Notes under the pieces: generated by a model
What the model was told of the DNA's origin: nothing
What the model saw: the letters and a program-made list of their open reading frames with translations, nothing else
The model's database searches: none
Source of the DNA: Lachnospiraceae bacterium C10
Lineage (GTDB): Bacteria; Bacillota; Clostridia; Lachnospirales; Lachnospiraceae
Assembly: GCA_900100095.1 (NCBI GenBank)
Contig: FMTN01000006.1
Coordinates: forward strand, 1-64,000
Length of the DNA: 64,000 nucleotides
Reading direction: 5' to 3'
Program-made: the position numbers and the translations under genes
Shown: positions 1 to 7,274 of the stretch, piece by piece
Position numbering within the stretch: the first letter of the stretch is position 1
Layout of the letters: each line of letters starts with the position of its first letter

Positions 1-192
1 ACTCCTCCATGTGCGGGGCTGGTCACTCTTCTGATCATAACGATGGCACCGCCTATGACAGAAAGGACAATCATCCTGATGCCATTTATCAGTCCTGGCA
101 TGGATTCTGAGGTGGCATACACCATCCTGATCATCATAGAAATTTGCATCTTCTATGACAGCATGGTTGACATTAAGCAGTTTTTTACATAG
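1..192 (+). CDS. Possible C-terminal end of an unrecognised hydrophobic protein, cut by the window edge
   Basis: Frame 1 is open from the first base to a TAG at 190-192, giving about 63 residues rich in Ile, Leu and Met. It could contain one or two membrane segments (LVTLLIITM near the start and TILIIIEICIF near residue 42). I do not recognise the family. The start lies outside the window. An open frame of this length can arise by chance in AT-rich DNA, so this is only a candidate. Confidence 0.28.
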   Translation, partial: TPPCAGLVTLLIITMAPPMTERTIILMPFISPGMDSEVAYTILIIIEICIFYDSMVDIKQFFT

Positions 193-564
193 TGTATTAG
201 CAGAAACCATCTGTGGGTACTCCTTTGAGTTTTGGTTTGGTCGCTAATACTCTACAGGAGCACAGGTGGTTTTTCAATTGTAAAAGTACATCAGAGGTCA
301 GGCATACTACCCACCTTTATGCCAGAAGCCTCATTTTTATGAAAGCATAAATGTAGATAGAGGAGATAAAGTTACTTTATATGCTTACCCGATCCAACAT
401 AAAAATATATTCACAGATGAATCCCTGGCAAATCAAGGAATTGAATCGGCACAGTATGAGGAATATTTGTTGGGTAGTCGAATAAAAAAGAAAAGTTAAT
501 GATAATCCGGTTTCCCTGTGTAAAACTTGATCTTGAATGATTTCCATTGATAGATGGGGGTATT
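193..564. other. Gene-poor gap with a start-less open frame
   Basis: No convincing gene is present here. Positions 284-499 are open in one frame (71 codons to a TAA at 497-499) and read like a protein tail ending SRIKKKS, but a stop (TAA 281-283) lies just before it and there is no ATG. It may be the remnant of a decayed gene or chance. The stretch is AT-rich. The promoter of the WYL regulator gene should lie here, but I could not single out a clear pair of promoter boxes. Confidence 0.4.
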
Positions 565-1548
565 ATGTACGCTACAGGAAATAAAAAAATGCTCAATATG
601 CTGATCTTGGAGATACTTCGGAAATATACCGACGAAGATCATTCTCTGACCCAGCAGGAAATAATCAGGCTTTTAGATATTAATTATGGCATGGATTGTG
701 ATAGGCGTTCTGTAAAAAACAATGTCTTATCACTTAAGGAGCTTGGTTATGATATTTCTATGGAAAAAGGATATCGGCTTCTATCCAGAGAGTTTGACGA
801 ATCAGAGTTACGGATTCTTATAGACAGTGTCTTGTTTTCAAAGTCAATTACTACCAAGCAGGCAAAGTCATTGATTGAAAAGATTCGGAGTCTGGCGAGT
901 AATTACTTTAATGCGAAGGTCTCACACGTAAGCAATTTGCCGGAACTTAGCAGGACACTTAATAAGCAGGCAATGTATTCTTTAGATGCGCTTAATGATG
1001 CGATTGCTGAGAAGAAGAAAGTAAGTTTCATATATAATCAGATCGGCACAGATTTTAAGCTGCATCCCAAAAGGGAAGAACCATATATTGTTAATCCGTA
1101 TCAGATTGTTGCAAATAACGGGAAATTCTATCTTATCTCTAATTATGACAAGTACGACAATGTGGCTCATTTTAGGATAGATAAAATGACGGAGGTGCGT
1201 GTCCTTGATGAAAAGGTAAAGCCAATGAGCAAAGTGTCCGAAATTGAAAAAGGGTTAAACCTGCCAAAGCATATGGCAGAGCATTTTTATATGTTCAGTG
1301 GAGAAAGCGTAGCTGCAAAGATCAAGACGACAGAAGATATGATGTCTGAGCTCGTTGATTGGTTTGGAACGGATTTCAGGATAATAGAAAAAAACGAAGA
1401 CTCGATTTGTATCAGAGTTAACTGCAATCAGGAAGCGTTAAGGTTTTGGGGGCTTCAGTACGGGCCATATGTTGAGATTCTTGAACCAAAGTCTTTGCGG
1501 GAAAGAATAGCGGAAGATGTTAATAATATGCAAGAGAAATACTCTTGA
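565..1548 (+). CDS. WYL-domain transcriptional regulator (winged helix-WYL-WCX)
   Basis: This is a probable DNA-binding regulator that senses a nucleic-acid or nucleotide ligand. Residues 1 to about 75 look like a winged helix-turn-helix (QQEIIRLLDINYG, then RRSVKNNVLSLKELGY). A WYL domain follows at about 142-218 with NPYQIVANNGKFYLI and HFRIDKM; the signature Trp is Phe here. The last 90 residues resemble the WCX extension. The total is 327 residues, normal for the family. ATG 565 was chosen because GGGGG lies just upstream; an in-frame TTG at 547 and an ATG at 589 (after AGGAAA) are alternatives. It sits directly before an Mrr-type nuclease gene. WYL regulators of this build (BrxR/CapW type) often control phage-defence genes, so control of its neighbour is a reasonable inference. 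Confidence 0.8.
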   Translation: MYATGNKKMLNMLILEILRKYTDEDHSLTQQEIIRLLDINYGMDCDRRSVKNNVLSLKELGYDISMEKGYRLLSREFDESELRILIDSVLFSKSITTKQAKSLIEKIRSLASNYFNAKVSHVSNLPELSRTLNKQAMYSLDALNDAIAEKKKVSFIYNQIGTDFKLHPKREEPYIVNPYQIVANNGKFYLISNYDKYDNVAHFRIDKMTEVRVLDEKVKPMSKVSEIEKGLNLPKHMAEHFYMFSGESVAAKIKTTEDMMSELVDWFGTDFRIIEKNEDSICIRVNCNQEALRFWGLQYGPYVEILEPKSLRERIAEDVNNMQEKYS

Positions 1549-1664
1549 ATTATGTTTTCATAGGGAGGAACCATCATGCAAAAGGCATGATCTTAAATGT
1601 TCCGACCGAAAGACCGCCGACCAAAGGGAGGGGGCAATACATATTATCGAAAGGGGATAACGTC

Positions 1665-2714
1665 ATGGCAGAAAAGTATTATTTACACAGGATATCTCAT
1701 GAAGGGAATGCTTCCTATAGCCTAATGCAAAAAGGATACCTTACATTGGGATGGTCAGATTTTTCTGACTCCGGTATTCTTGGAGCAGCGAGAGGGAAGG
1801 AAGGGTATCCTGATTTTGATGAGATTACGGAGAAATATGGAGCACGTCATAGTCGTTCCAGATGGTGCATGTGGTATTTTGCCAGGATGAAAAAAGGAGA
1901 TACGGTTGTAGTGCCGCTTTATTCTGGCATGTTTTCGGCATATAAAGTATGCGATGAAGCCAAGCCAATATCTGAGTTGGAGAACATTATTCCGTCAGTT
2001 GAGGGGATGTGGAATAAGCATAAGATAGTCTGGAAAGAAAAAAAGTTATACGATGTAGATGAAGAACGGATGATAGATCTCGGATTTTTCATTAAGGTGG
2101 AGTCTATTGTAGAAAATGTTCCGAGAGATTTCGTGAGTGGGAAATTTACATCACGTCTGAAGATCAGAACGACAAGTGCGGATATCTCTGATATTGGCGA
2201 ATTGGTAGAGGCTGGAATAAAAGCCGGCGAGGAAAAGAAACCCATTACGTTGTATGAAGATGTGATTGATCCGCTTGCAGAGCGTATGAAGTCATCGTTT
2301 AAAACACTTAACCCGGATAAGTTTGAACAACTTGTAAAATGGTACCTCGAGCGAAGCGGGGCAAGTATGGCGTGGATTCCGGCGAAGAATGAGTCAGGAA
2401 AACGTGATGGAGCAGACGCAGATATTATTGCAGAATTTGATAATCTAAAGTACATTGTTTATGTTCAGGCTAAATGGCACGAGGGTGAGACGTCAGAGTG
2501 GGCTGTACATCAAATCGACAGCTATAAGAATCAAATGAGCGAGGGTGACCCTGCCTATACCTATGCAACATGGGTAATATCATCGGCAGATTCTTTTTCA
2601 TCCGACGCAATAACGGAAGCAGAGGAAAAAGGAGTACGGCTTATTGACGGAAAAGAATTTGCTAGAATGCTTTTGGATGTAGGCCTTTTGGATATTAACA
2701 AGGCTTTTGAATGA
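1665..2714 (+). CDS. Mrr-type (type IV) restriction endonuclease with N-terminal PUA/EVE-like domain
   Basis: This is a likely nuclease that cuts modified foreign DNA. Residues 205-345 form an Mrr_cat-like PD-(D/E)XK domain: NPDKFEQLVKWYLERSG opens it, followed by D253 and the Q268-A-K270 motif in VYVQAKWH. The first 110 residues (KGYLTLGW, a Trp-rich helix, GDTVVVP) look like the PUA/EVE-type modules that read modified bases in such enzymes; that domain call is my inference. ATG 1665 is preceded by AAGGGG at 1651-1656. The frame stays open upstream to TTG 1545, including ATG 1587, so a longer form is possible. It follows the WYL regulator by 116 bases. The next open frame starts directly after its stop. 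Base composition is more AT-rich than the core genes, which fits acquired DNA. Confidence 0.75.
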   Translation: MAEKYYLHRISHEGNASYSLMQKGYLTLGWSDFSDSGILGAARGKEGYPDFDEITEKYGARHSRSRWCMWYFARMKKGDTVVVPLYSGMFSAYKVCDEAKPISELENIIPSVEGMWNKHKIVWKEKKLYDVDEERMIDLGFFIKVESIVENVPRDFVSGKFTSRLKIRTTSADISDIGELVEAGIKAGEEKKPITLYEDVIDPLAERMKSSFKTLNPDKFEQLVKWYLERSGASMAWIPAKNESGKRDGADADIIAEFDNLKYIVYVQAKWHEGETSEWAVHQIDSYKNQMSEGDPAYTYATWVISSADSFSSDAITEAEEKGVRLIDGKEFARMLLDVGLLDINKAFE

Positions 2715-3011
2715 TTGGTTAATAATAGGTGGGGGAAACTTTCAAAGGCATTGGATGACGAAGTCTTTAAAGCGAAAAATAAGGAAGATTGGAGGGCTGA
2801 ATATATGACTTTGTTAATGCGTGATAGAGAAAAGTTTAACGAAGGCAGGGCCGAAGGTCTAGCAGAGGGAAAGCTAATGACAATACTTACTTTTGTTAAC
2901 GATGGAATCATCGATATGCAGGAAGCTGTCAAGCGATCCGGTCTTTCAGAAAGTGAATTGAGAAAAATGATGGAACACAATGGGAAAAAAGAACAGGATA
3001 TTTCGGGGTGA
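2715..3011 (+). CDS. C-terminal remnant of an Rpn/PD-(D/E)XK nuclease-family transposase protein
   Basis: The 98-residue frame resembles the tail of the Rpn (recombination-promoting nuclease) or PD-(D/E)XK transposase family. It has DWRAEYMTLLMRDREKF, then a charged GRAEGLAEGK helix, then a small three-helix end (DMQEAVKRSGLSESEL). The catalytic half of about 200 residues that should precede it is missing. The first possible codon is TTG 2715, immediately after the TGA of the restriction gene, with no clear ribosome site, so it may be translated by re-initiation or not at all. I read it as a leftover of a mobile-type gene brought next to the restriction enzyme. A function cannot be assigned. 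Confidence 0.6.
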   Translation: MVNNRWGKLSKALDDEVFKAKNKEDWRAEYMTLLMRDREKFNEGRAEGLAEGKLMTILTFVNDGIIDMQEAVKRSGLSESELRKMMEHNGKKEQDISG

Positions 3012-3018
3012 TTCGTTT

Positions 3019-3306
3019 ATGGTAAGGAAAACAAATAGAGTAATCGTGATAATAATATGTATTTTATTTGTTCTTTTATTGTTTTTCCATGTTACACCGG
3101 AATTATCGATTAGAAGTCATCTTTTTGCAAAAGGATTCGATTATGCAGCCATGCATTCGAAAATAAGCCAGGCAAAGGATGAGGCGCCGGACGTGTATAA
3201 GGTTTATGATCCTCAGCCAAAGGATTTAACGAATCACGAGCCATATAATTACTGGAAAGTAAAGAAGTACGGAATTTTGTATTTTACAGATTATTACGGG
3301 GAATAG
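3019..3306 (+). CDS. Small single-pass membrane protein of unknown function
   Basis: A 95-residue protein with a basic start (MVRKTNR), one strongly hydrophobic segment at about residues 8-26, and a polar tail predicted outside the membrane. The tail is rich in Tyr and Lys and ends YFTDYYGE. No lipobox or known domain is visible. ATG 3019 is preceded by GGGGTG at 3005-3010. The frame is open upstream to 2980 and there overlaps the preceding Rpn-like fragment, but that extension would put polar residues before the membrane segment. It is the last gene of the AT-rich accessory patch and is followed by a strong terminator. I do not recognise it. Confidence 0.5.
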   Translation: MVRKTNRVIVIIICILFVLLLFFHVTPELSIRSHLFAKGFDYAAMHSKISQAKDEAPDVYKVYDPQPKDLTNHEPYNYWKVKKYGILYFTDYYGE

Positions 3307-3323
3307 AGAAGCTAGAATATGAA

Positions 3324-3344
3324 AATATGCGAGATCTGCATATT
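3324..3344. other. Small inverted repeat between the membrane-protein gene and the terminator
   Basis: AATATGC (3324-3330) and GCATATT (3338-3344) form a 7-bp stem around a 7-base loop. There is no T tract, so it is not itself a terminator. It could be a weak protein-binding site or chance. Confidence 0.3.
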
Positions 3345-3379
3345 ATGTGTGCCGATTCGGAGGTTACACAAGGGCCGGG

Positions 3380-3421
3380 AAAACCCCGGAAAATGACGGT
3401 TACGTCATTTTCCGGGGTTTT
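3380..3421. terminator. Long two-way terminator between convergent genes
   Basis: A perfect 19-bp inverted repeat: the arm starting AAAACCCCGG at 3380-3398 pairs with CGTC...GGGGTTTT at 3403-3421 around a GTTA loop. The A and T runs at both ends give a T tail on either strand. It lies between the rightward membrane-protein gene and the end of leftward aroA, so it can stop transcription from both sides. Confidence 0.9.
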
Positions 3422-3460
3422 CGCTTCTCAGAAGCTCCATCAGGAAATCTCTCTTTGATT

Positions 3461-4768
3461 TTAGTACTCTGCGATCTGATTCAAGGTTTGATAGAAGTTT
3501 GGATAGGAGATATCTACACACTCCGGATGGTCTAATGTGGTCTGCCCGTCGGCTACAAGGGAGGCGATGGCAAAGCTCATGGCCAGGCGGTGATCCATGT
3601 AGGTCTTGATGGAGGCGCTATGAAGCATTCGGCCGCCACGGATGATCATTCCGTCATCGGTGGGGGTAACATCAGCGCCCATAGCAGTAAGTCCCTCTGT
3701 TACGGTTACGATACGATCGGATTCTTTGACCTTCAGTTCGGCAGCATCCTTTATGATGGTCTCCCCCTCGGCGAAGGCAGCCATAACAGCGATTACCGGA
3801 AGTTCGTCGATAAGAGCCGGAATGATGTCTCCCTCAATGGTGGTTCCGTGGAGGGAAGAAGAGGTGACATGAAGATCCGCAACTTCTTCACCGGAAACGG
3901 TGCGCCTGTTTTCATAGGAGAGATTACCTCCCATGGCTTCAATGACCTTCAGAATGCCGGCGCGAGTGGGGTTGATGTTAACATTTTGAATCAGAAGATC
4001 CGCATTCGGGCAGATGAGACCAGCTACAAGAAAGTAGGCGGCGGAGGAGATATCTCCGGGGATCACCACCTTCTGACCTAGAAGCCGGGGCTCGGGCTGA
4101 ATAATACATTTATTATCACAGGATTTAATATCTGCTCCAAAGGCGGAAGCCATAAGTTCTGTATGGTTTCTGGAAAGGGTAGGCTCCGTGACAGAAGTAG
4201 GCCGGTCGGCATACATGCCGGCGAAGAGAACACAGGACTTGACCTGGGCGGAGGCCACAGGAGATTCGTAAGAGATACCCCGAAGTACATCTCCCGGTCT
4301 AAGCCCCTCGATCTTTAAGGGAGCACAGCCATTGTCCTTCAGGGAGCTGATGCCTGCACCCATCTCTTTTAGGGGAACCATGATACGACCCATGGGACGT
4401 TTTTGGATAGAAGCATCTCCGTTTAGGGTGGAAGAGAAGTTCTGCCCCGCGAGGATACCACTGATAAGTCTTGTGGTGGTTCCACTGTTTCCCACATCCA
4501 AGATACCCTCAGGGGCGGTGAGACCGTGGAGCCCCTTTCCCTTGATCACAACATGGTCTTTTTCCTGGTTGATCTCAATTCCCATGGAACGAAAGCAGGC
4601 AATGCTGCTTCGGCAGTCTGCTCCGTCTAAGAATCCGGATAGTTCGGTGGTACCCTCGGCAAGAGAGCCTAGCATGATACCCCGGTGGGAAATGGACTTA
4701 TCCCCGGGGATTCGTACCTCTCCCCGGAGCCTTTTTGCTGGAGTGCCCTTGAATAATGTATTCCTCAT
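3461..4768 (-). CDS. aroA: 3-phosphoshikimate 1-carboxyvinyltransferase (EPSP synthase)
   Basis: It joins phosphoenolpyruvate to shikimate 3-phosphate to make EPSP, the sixth step of the shikimate pathway, in the cytoplasm. The protein has 435 residues, normal for the family. Residues 22-29 read GDKSISHR (K24, S25 and R29 contact substrate), a NSGTTTR loop follows at about 93, and the catalytic DELP and KESDR motifs lie in the second half. The SISHR and NSGTTTR forms resemble the class II (Bacillus/CP4-like) enzymes rather than the E. coli class; this is motif-based inference. The start has AGAGG about nine bases upstream. It is the last gene of a leftward aroF-tyrA-aroA set, but 186 bases rich in hairpins, including a terminator, separate it from tyrA, so it may be expressed at a lower or separate level. 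Confidence 0.95.
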   Translation of the reverse strand: MRNTLFKGTPAKRLRGEVRIPGDKSISHRGIMLGSLAEGTTELSGFLDGADCRSSIACFRSMGIEINQEKDHVVIKGKGLHGLTAPEGILDVGNSGTTTRLISGILAGQNFSSTLNGDASIQKRPMGRIMVPLKEMGAGISSLKDNGCAPLKIEGLRPGDVLRGISYESPVASAQVKSCVLFAGMYADRPTSVTEPTLSRNHTELMASAFGADIKSCDNKCIIQPEPRLLGQKVVIPGDISSAAYFLVAGLICPNADLLIQNVNINPTRAGILKVIEAMGGNLSYENRRTVSGEEVADLHVTSSSLHGTTIEGDIIPALIDELPVIAVMAAFAEGETIIKDAAELKVKESDRIVTVTEGLTAMGADVTPTDDGMIIRGGRMLHSASIKTYMDHRLAMSFAIASLVADGQTTLDHPECVDISYPNFYQTLNQIAEY

Positions 4769-4794
4769 AAATTAAAACCTCTATTAATTATCTT

Positions 4795-4922
4795 CAAGTC
4801 TCGCACGCGAGACTTGGCGCGAGATTTGCGTCAGCGTAGCTGACATATTTCATATGCAAATCTCTGCGCATCCTCGCGGAGCGTTTATCTCAGTCGGAGA
4901 TTGTAACCCCGACTGAGATAAA
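4795..4922. repeat. Cluster of nested inverted repeats in the tyrA-aroA gap
   Basis: Three structures follow one another. (1) 4795-4816 is an almost perfect palindrome, CAAGTCTCGC/GCGAGACTTG. (2) 4817-4869 has outer arms GCGCGAGATTTGC and GCAAATCTCTGCGC (one bulge) that enclose two small hairpins (GTCAGC-GTA-GCTGAC at 4830-4844 and ATAT-TTC-ATAT at 4845-4855), forming a three-way junction. (3) 4884-4922 has 14-bp arms TTTATCTCAGTCGG/CCGACTGAGATAAA. The density suggests an intergenic repeat element or a structured untranslated RNA ahead of aroA. No known riboswitch was recognised. Confidence 0.75.
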
Positions 4923-4948
4923 ATGCCTGCAGAATTACTCTGCAGGCA
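4920..4948 (-). terminator. Terminator of the aroF-tyrA transcript
   Basis: TGCCTGCAGA (4924-4933) and TCTGCAGGCA (4939-4948) form a 10-bp stem with an ATTAC loop. Read on the minus strand it is followed by TTTT (complement of 4920-4923), just past the tyrA stop codon. It probably lowers, and may stop, transcription into aroA. Confidence 0.8.
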
Positions 4949-4954
4949 GATGTA

Positions 4955-6067
4955 TCAGTTCCTTTTGTGCAGGATGTATCCGTGACGACTTAGCAGGTCA
5001 CCGGCCTTCTGGTAATCCTTTTGGTTGTATAATTCGATGGAGAGGACACCCTCTTCGAATTCCCGGTTATGGATGATACCGATATTTTTGATGGATATTC
5101 CGTTGTTTGCAAGTATGGTGGCAACCGTTGCAATCTGACCTGCTTCATCCCGTAGATCGCTGTAAAGAACGAATGCCTTGCCCAGGACACCGGTCTTACG
5201 GAGTGGAAGAGAATCACGGTAGTCTTTGGCAGAAGAGAAGAGTTGATGTAATCTTTCGTCATCGCTTGTATCTATCGCGTTTCTGAAAGAAGTTAATTCT
5301 TCGTTATATAAATCCAGAAGCTGGATGATTGCCTTTTTGTTGCTTTTGCAGATATGCTGCCACATTTCCGGTGAAGAGGATGAGATACGGGTGATGTCCC
5401 GGAATCCTCCGGCTGCAATGGTCTTTAATACTTCGTCCTTGTCAGAGGATCTTACCAGATTGACCAGGGAAGCGGAGATTACGTGCGGGAGGTGGCTGAT
5501 GGCAGCCGTTGCAAAGTCATGCTCATCCGGATGAAGCTGCAGGGTAATGGAACCCAGGGAGCTGATGTATTCAGCAAACTCCGGCAGCATAGCCCTTGAT
5601 GTATCATTATCTGCAGTCAGGATATAGTATGCATTCTCCAAAAAGTGAGAAGAAGAATGCTCATATCCGATTGCTTCGGAGCCGGTCATTGGATGCCCGC
5701 CGATGAAATGCTCGGACAGTCCGGCCTCCTTTGCAGCAAGATGAATATCTCCTTTTACAGAACCTACATCGGTAATGATGGTGTGTTCTCCGATGTAAGG
5801 AGCAATCTGCTTCATATAGTCAGCATTGCTTCCGACGGGACAGCATAAAAAGATCAGATCAGAAGAAGCAATTTCCTCGATACTTAGCAGGTGATCGTTT
5901 AAAATTAAATCATCTTTGTACGCTGCCAGAATGGTTTCCTCGTGTCTGGCATGGGCATAGATCTTCTGATCCGGGTAGCGTTCGTGAATCGCCTTTGCAA
6001 TCGAGCCACCGATCAATCCAAGTCCGATAAAAACAATTTTTTTGTTTCTAAAGTTGTCCTCTATCAT
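4955..6067 (-). CDS. tyrA: Prephenate dehydrogenase with C-terminal ACT domain
   Basis: It oxidises and decarboxylates prephenate to 4-hydroxyphenylpyruvate with NAD(+), the committed step to tyrosine. The Rossmann nucleotide loop GLGLIGGS is at residues 15-22. The family motifs GGHPMTGSE, SHLPH and GFRDITR are present, carrying the catalytic His and the substrate-binding Arg. The last 70 residues (GQIATVATILANNGISIKNI) form an ACT domain, so feedback control by an amino acid such as tyrosine is likely. The length is 370 residues, normal for Bacillus-type TyrA. The ATG overlaps the aroF stop by four bases (ATGA), which implies translational coupling. A terminator follows at once. Confidence 0.95.
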   Translation of the reverse strand: MIEDNFRNKKIVFIGLGLIGGSIAKAIHERYPDQKIYAHARHEETILAAYKDDLILNDHLLSIEEIASSDLIFLCCPVGSNADYMKQIAPYIGEHTIITDVGSVKGDIHLAAKEAGLSEHFIGGHPMTGSEAIGYEHSSSHFLENAYYILTADNDTSRAMLPEFAEYISSLGSITLQLHPDEHDFATAAISHLPHVISASLVNLVRSSDKDEVLKTIAAGGFRDITRISSSSPEMWQHICKSNKKAIIQLLDLYNEELTSFRNAIDTSDDERLHQLFSSAKDYRDSLPLRKTGVLGKAFVLYSDLRDEAGQIATVATILANNGISIKNIGIIHNREFEEGVLSIELYNQKDYQKAGDLLSRHGYILHKRN

Positions 6068-7080
6068 GTAAGGCTCCTTTTGACAAGGTCTGCGTATGGA
6101 CGAATCTCATGCATCATTTCATCAAACTGCTCGCAGGTCAGAGACTGAGGTCCGTCGGAGAGAGCGCATTCCGGACGGTTGTGGACTTCTACCATAACAC
6201 CGTCAGCTCCCACAGCAATGGCGGACTTGGTCAGTGGCTTTACGAAGGCACGGACGCCGGTTGCATGGCTTGGGTCAACGATAACAGGAAGATGGGTCTT
6301 TTCCTTTAATACAAGAACAGCAGCAAGGTCTAAGGTATTACGGGTTGCTGTTTCGTAAGTTCGAATACCTCTTTCGCAGAGGCAGACATTCGGATTTCCA
6401 TTGGCCATGATGTACTCTGCAGCATTCAGCCATTCGTCGATGGTAGCAGCAAGGCCGCGCTTTAACATGACAGGCTTGCCGCATTTACCGACCTCTTTTA
6501 ACAGCTCGAAGTTTTGCATGTTTCTGGCACCGACCTGAATCATGTCCACGTAAGAAACAGCTGTCTCAAGTGCTTTAAGAGAAGTAACTTCGCAGATTGT
6601 TGCAAGTCCGGTCTCTTCTCCCGCCTCTTTCATATACATAAGTCCCTCTTCCTCAAGTCCCTGGAAAGAGTATGGGGAAGTACGCGGCTTGTATGCGCCG
6701 CCGCGAAGAAGGGTGGCACCGGAAGCTTTGACTGCGCGGGCAATGGTCATAAGCTGTTCTTCGGATTCGATGGCGCAAGGTCCGGCCATAACTGTCAGGT
6801 TGTTCGGGCCGATGACGGTGTTTTTAACGGAAAACTCTGTATCTTCCGGATGAAATTTTCGGTTTACAAGCTTGTAGCTTTCGGTTACGGAGATCACGTT
6901 GTCAACTCTTGGATCAGCCTTTAACTGGTCGATGTCGAGAACGGATTTGTCACCGATTACACCGATGATGGTCACCTGATCGCCTTTGGAAAGATTGGTG
7001 GAAAGACCGTGTGAGGCAATGGTGTTAACCAGATCGTTCTGCTGTTCTATGGTACAATTTTCTTTTAATACAATAATCAT
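6064..7080 (-). CDS. aroF: 3-deoxy-7-phosphoheptulonate (DAHP) synthase, with N-terminal ferredoxin-like domain
   Basis: It condenses phosphoenolpyruvate and erythrose 4-phosphate, the entry step of aromatic amino-acid synthesis. It belongs to the family Ibeta type: residues 1-70 form a small ferredoxin-like regulatory domain and the rest is a TIM barrel. Visible motifs are [32 protein letters not shown] and DGVMVEVH, which carry the metal and phosphate ligands. In related enzymes the front domain gives tyrosine feedback inhibition; that is assumed here. The start is ATG 7080 (338 residues), preceded by AAGGA; the frame is open upstream but crosses the promoter. It is first in the aroF-tyrA operon and overlaps tyrA by four bases. 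Confidence 0.93.
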   Translation of the reverse strand: MIIVLKENCTIEQQNDLVNTIASHGLSTNLSKGDQVTIIGVIGDKSVLDIDQLKADPRVDNVISVTESYKLVNRKFHPEDTEFSVKNTVIGPNNLTVMAGPCAIESEEQLMTIARAVKASGATLLRGGAYKPRTSPYSFQGLEEEGLMYMKEAGEETGLATICEVTSLKALETAVSYVDMIQVGARNMQNFELLKEVGKCGKPVMLKRGLAATIDEWLNAAEYIMANGNPNVCLCERGIRTYETATRNTLDLAAVLVLKEKTHLPVIVDPSHATGVRAFVKPLTKSAIAVGADGVMVEVHNRPECALSDGPQSLTCEQFDEMMHEIRPYADLVKRSLT

Positions 7081-7114
7081 GGATATGGATTCCTTTCTCA
7101 TAAATTCATATTCT

Positions 7115-7143
7115 ATCCTAAACATTCTATTGCAAAAAGTCAA
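7115..7143 (-). promoter_or_regulatory. Candidate sigma-A promoter for aroF-tyrA
   Basis: On the minus strand TTGACT (complement of 7138-7143) and TAGGAT (complement of 7115-7120) are 17 bases apart, about 35 bases upstream of the aroF start codon. It lies back to back with the leuS promoter. Confidence 0.6.
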
Positions 7144-7186
7144 CACGTTGATGTGGGAAAGTGTAAAAGTATTTCGGCGCAATTCC

Positions 7187-7214
7187 TTGACATTTGAGGT
7201 GACTATGGTACTAT
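7187..7214 (+). promoter_or_regulatory. Candidate sigma-A promoter for leuS
   Basis: TTGACA (7187-7192) and TACTAT (7209-7214) are separated by 16 bases. The expected leader is only about 54 nt, holding one small GGCCT/AGGCC stem (7232-7253), too short for a T-box element. Confidence 0.6.
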
Positions 7215-7274
7215 CTTTAGGTATGTAAATTTGGGCCTCTATAAGTTAAAAGGCCGTAATGGGAGGAAGAAAAC

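Noticed and set aside
411-596. Minus-strand open frame covering the WYL start
   Set aside because: It overlaps the start of a clear gene on the other strand, has no ribosome site and no recognisable content.
1576-1590. Four-codon leader peptide before the Mrr gene
   Set aside because: A short ATG...TGA follows a good ribosome site, but four codons with no structured RNA around them give no support for a leader mechanism.
3347-3535. Open frame running through the two-way terminator
   Set aside because: It starts with a weak codon, crosses the 19-bp inverted repeat and runs antisense into aroA. It has no ribosome site and reads as chance.
7215-7274. T-box leader ahead of leuS
   Set aside because: Only about 54 bases lie between the promoter and the start codon, with a single 5-bp stem and no room for a specifier loop, antiterminator or terminator.
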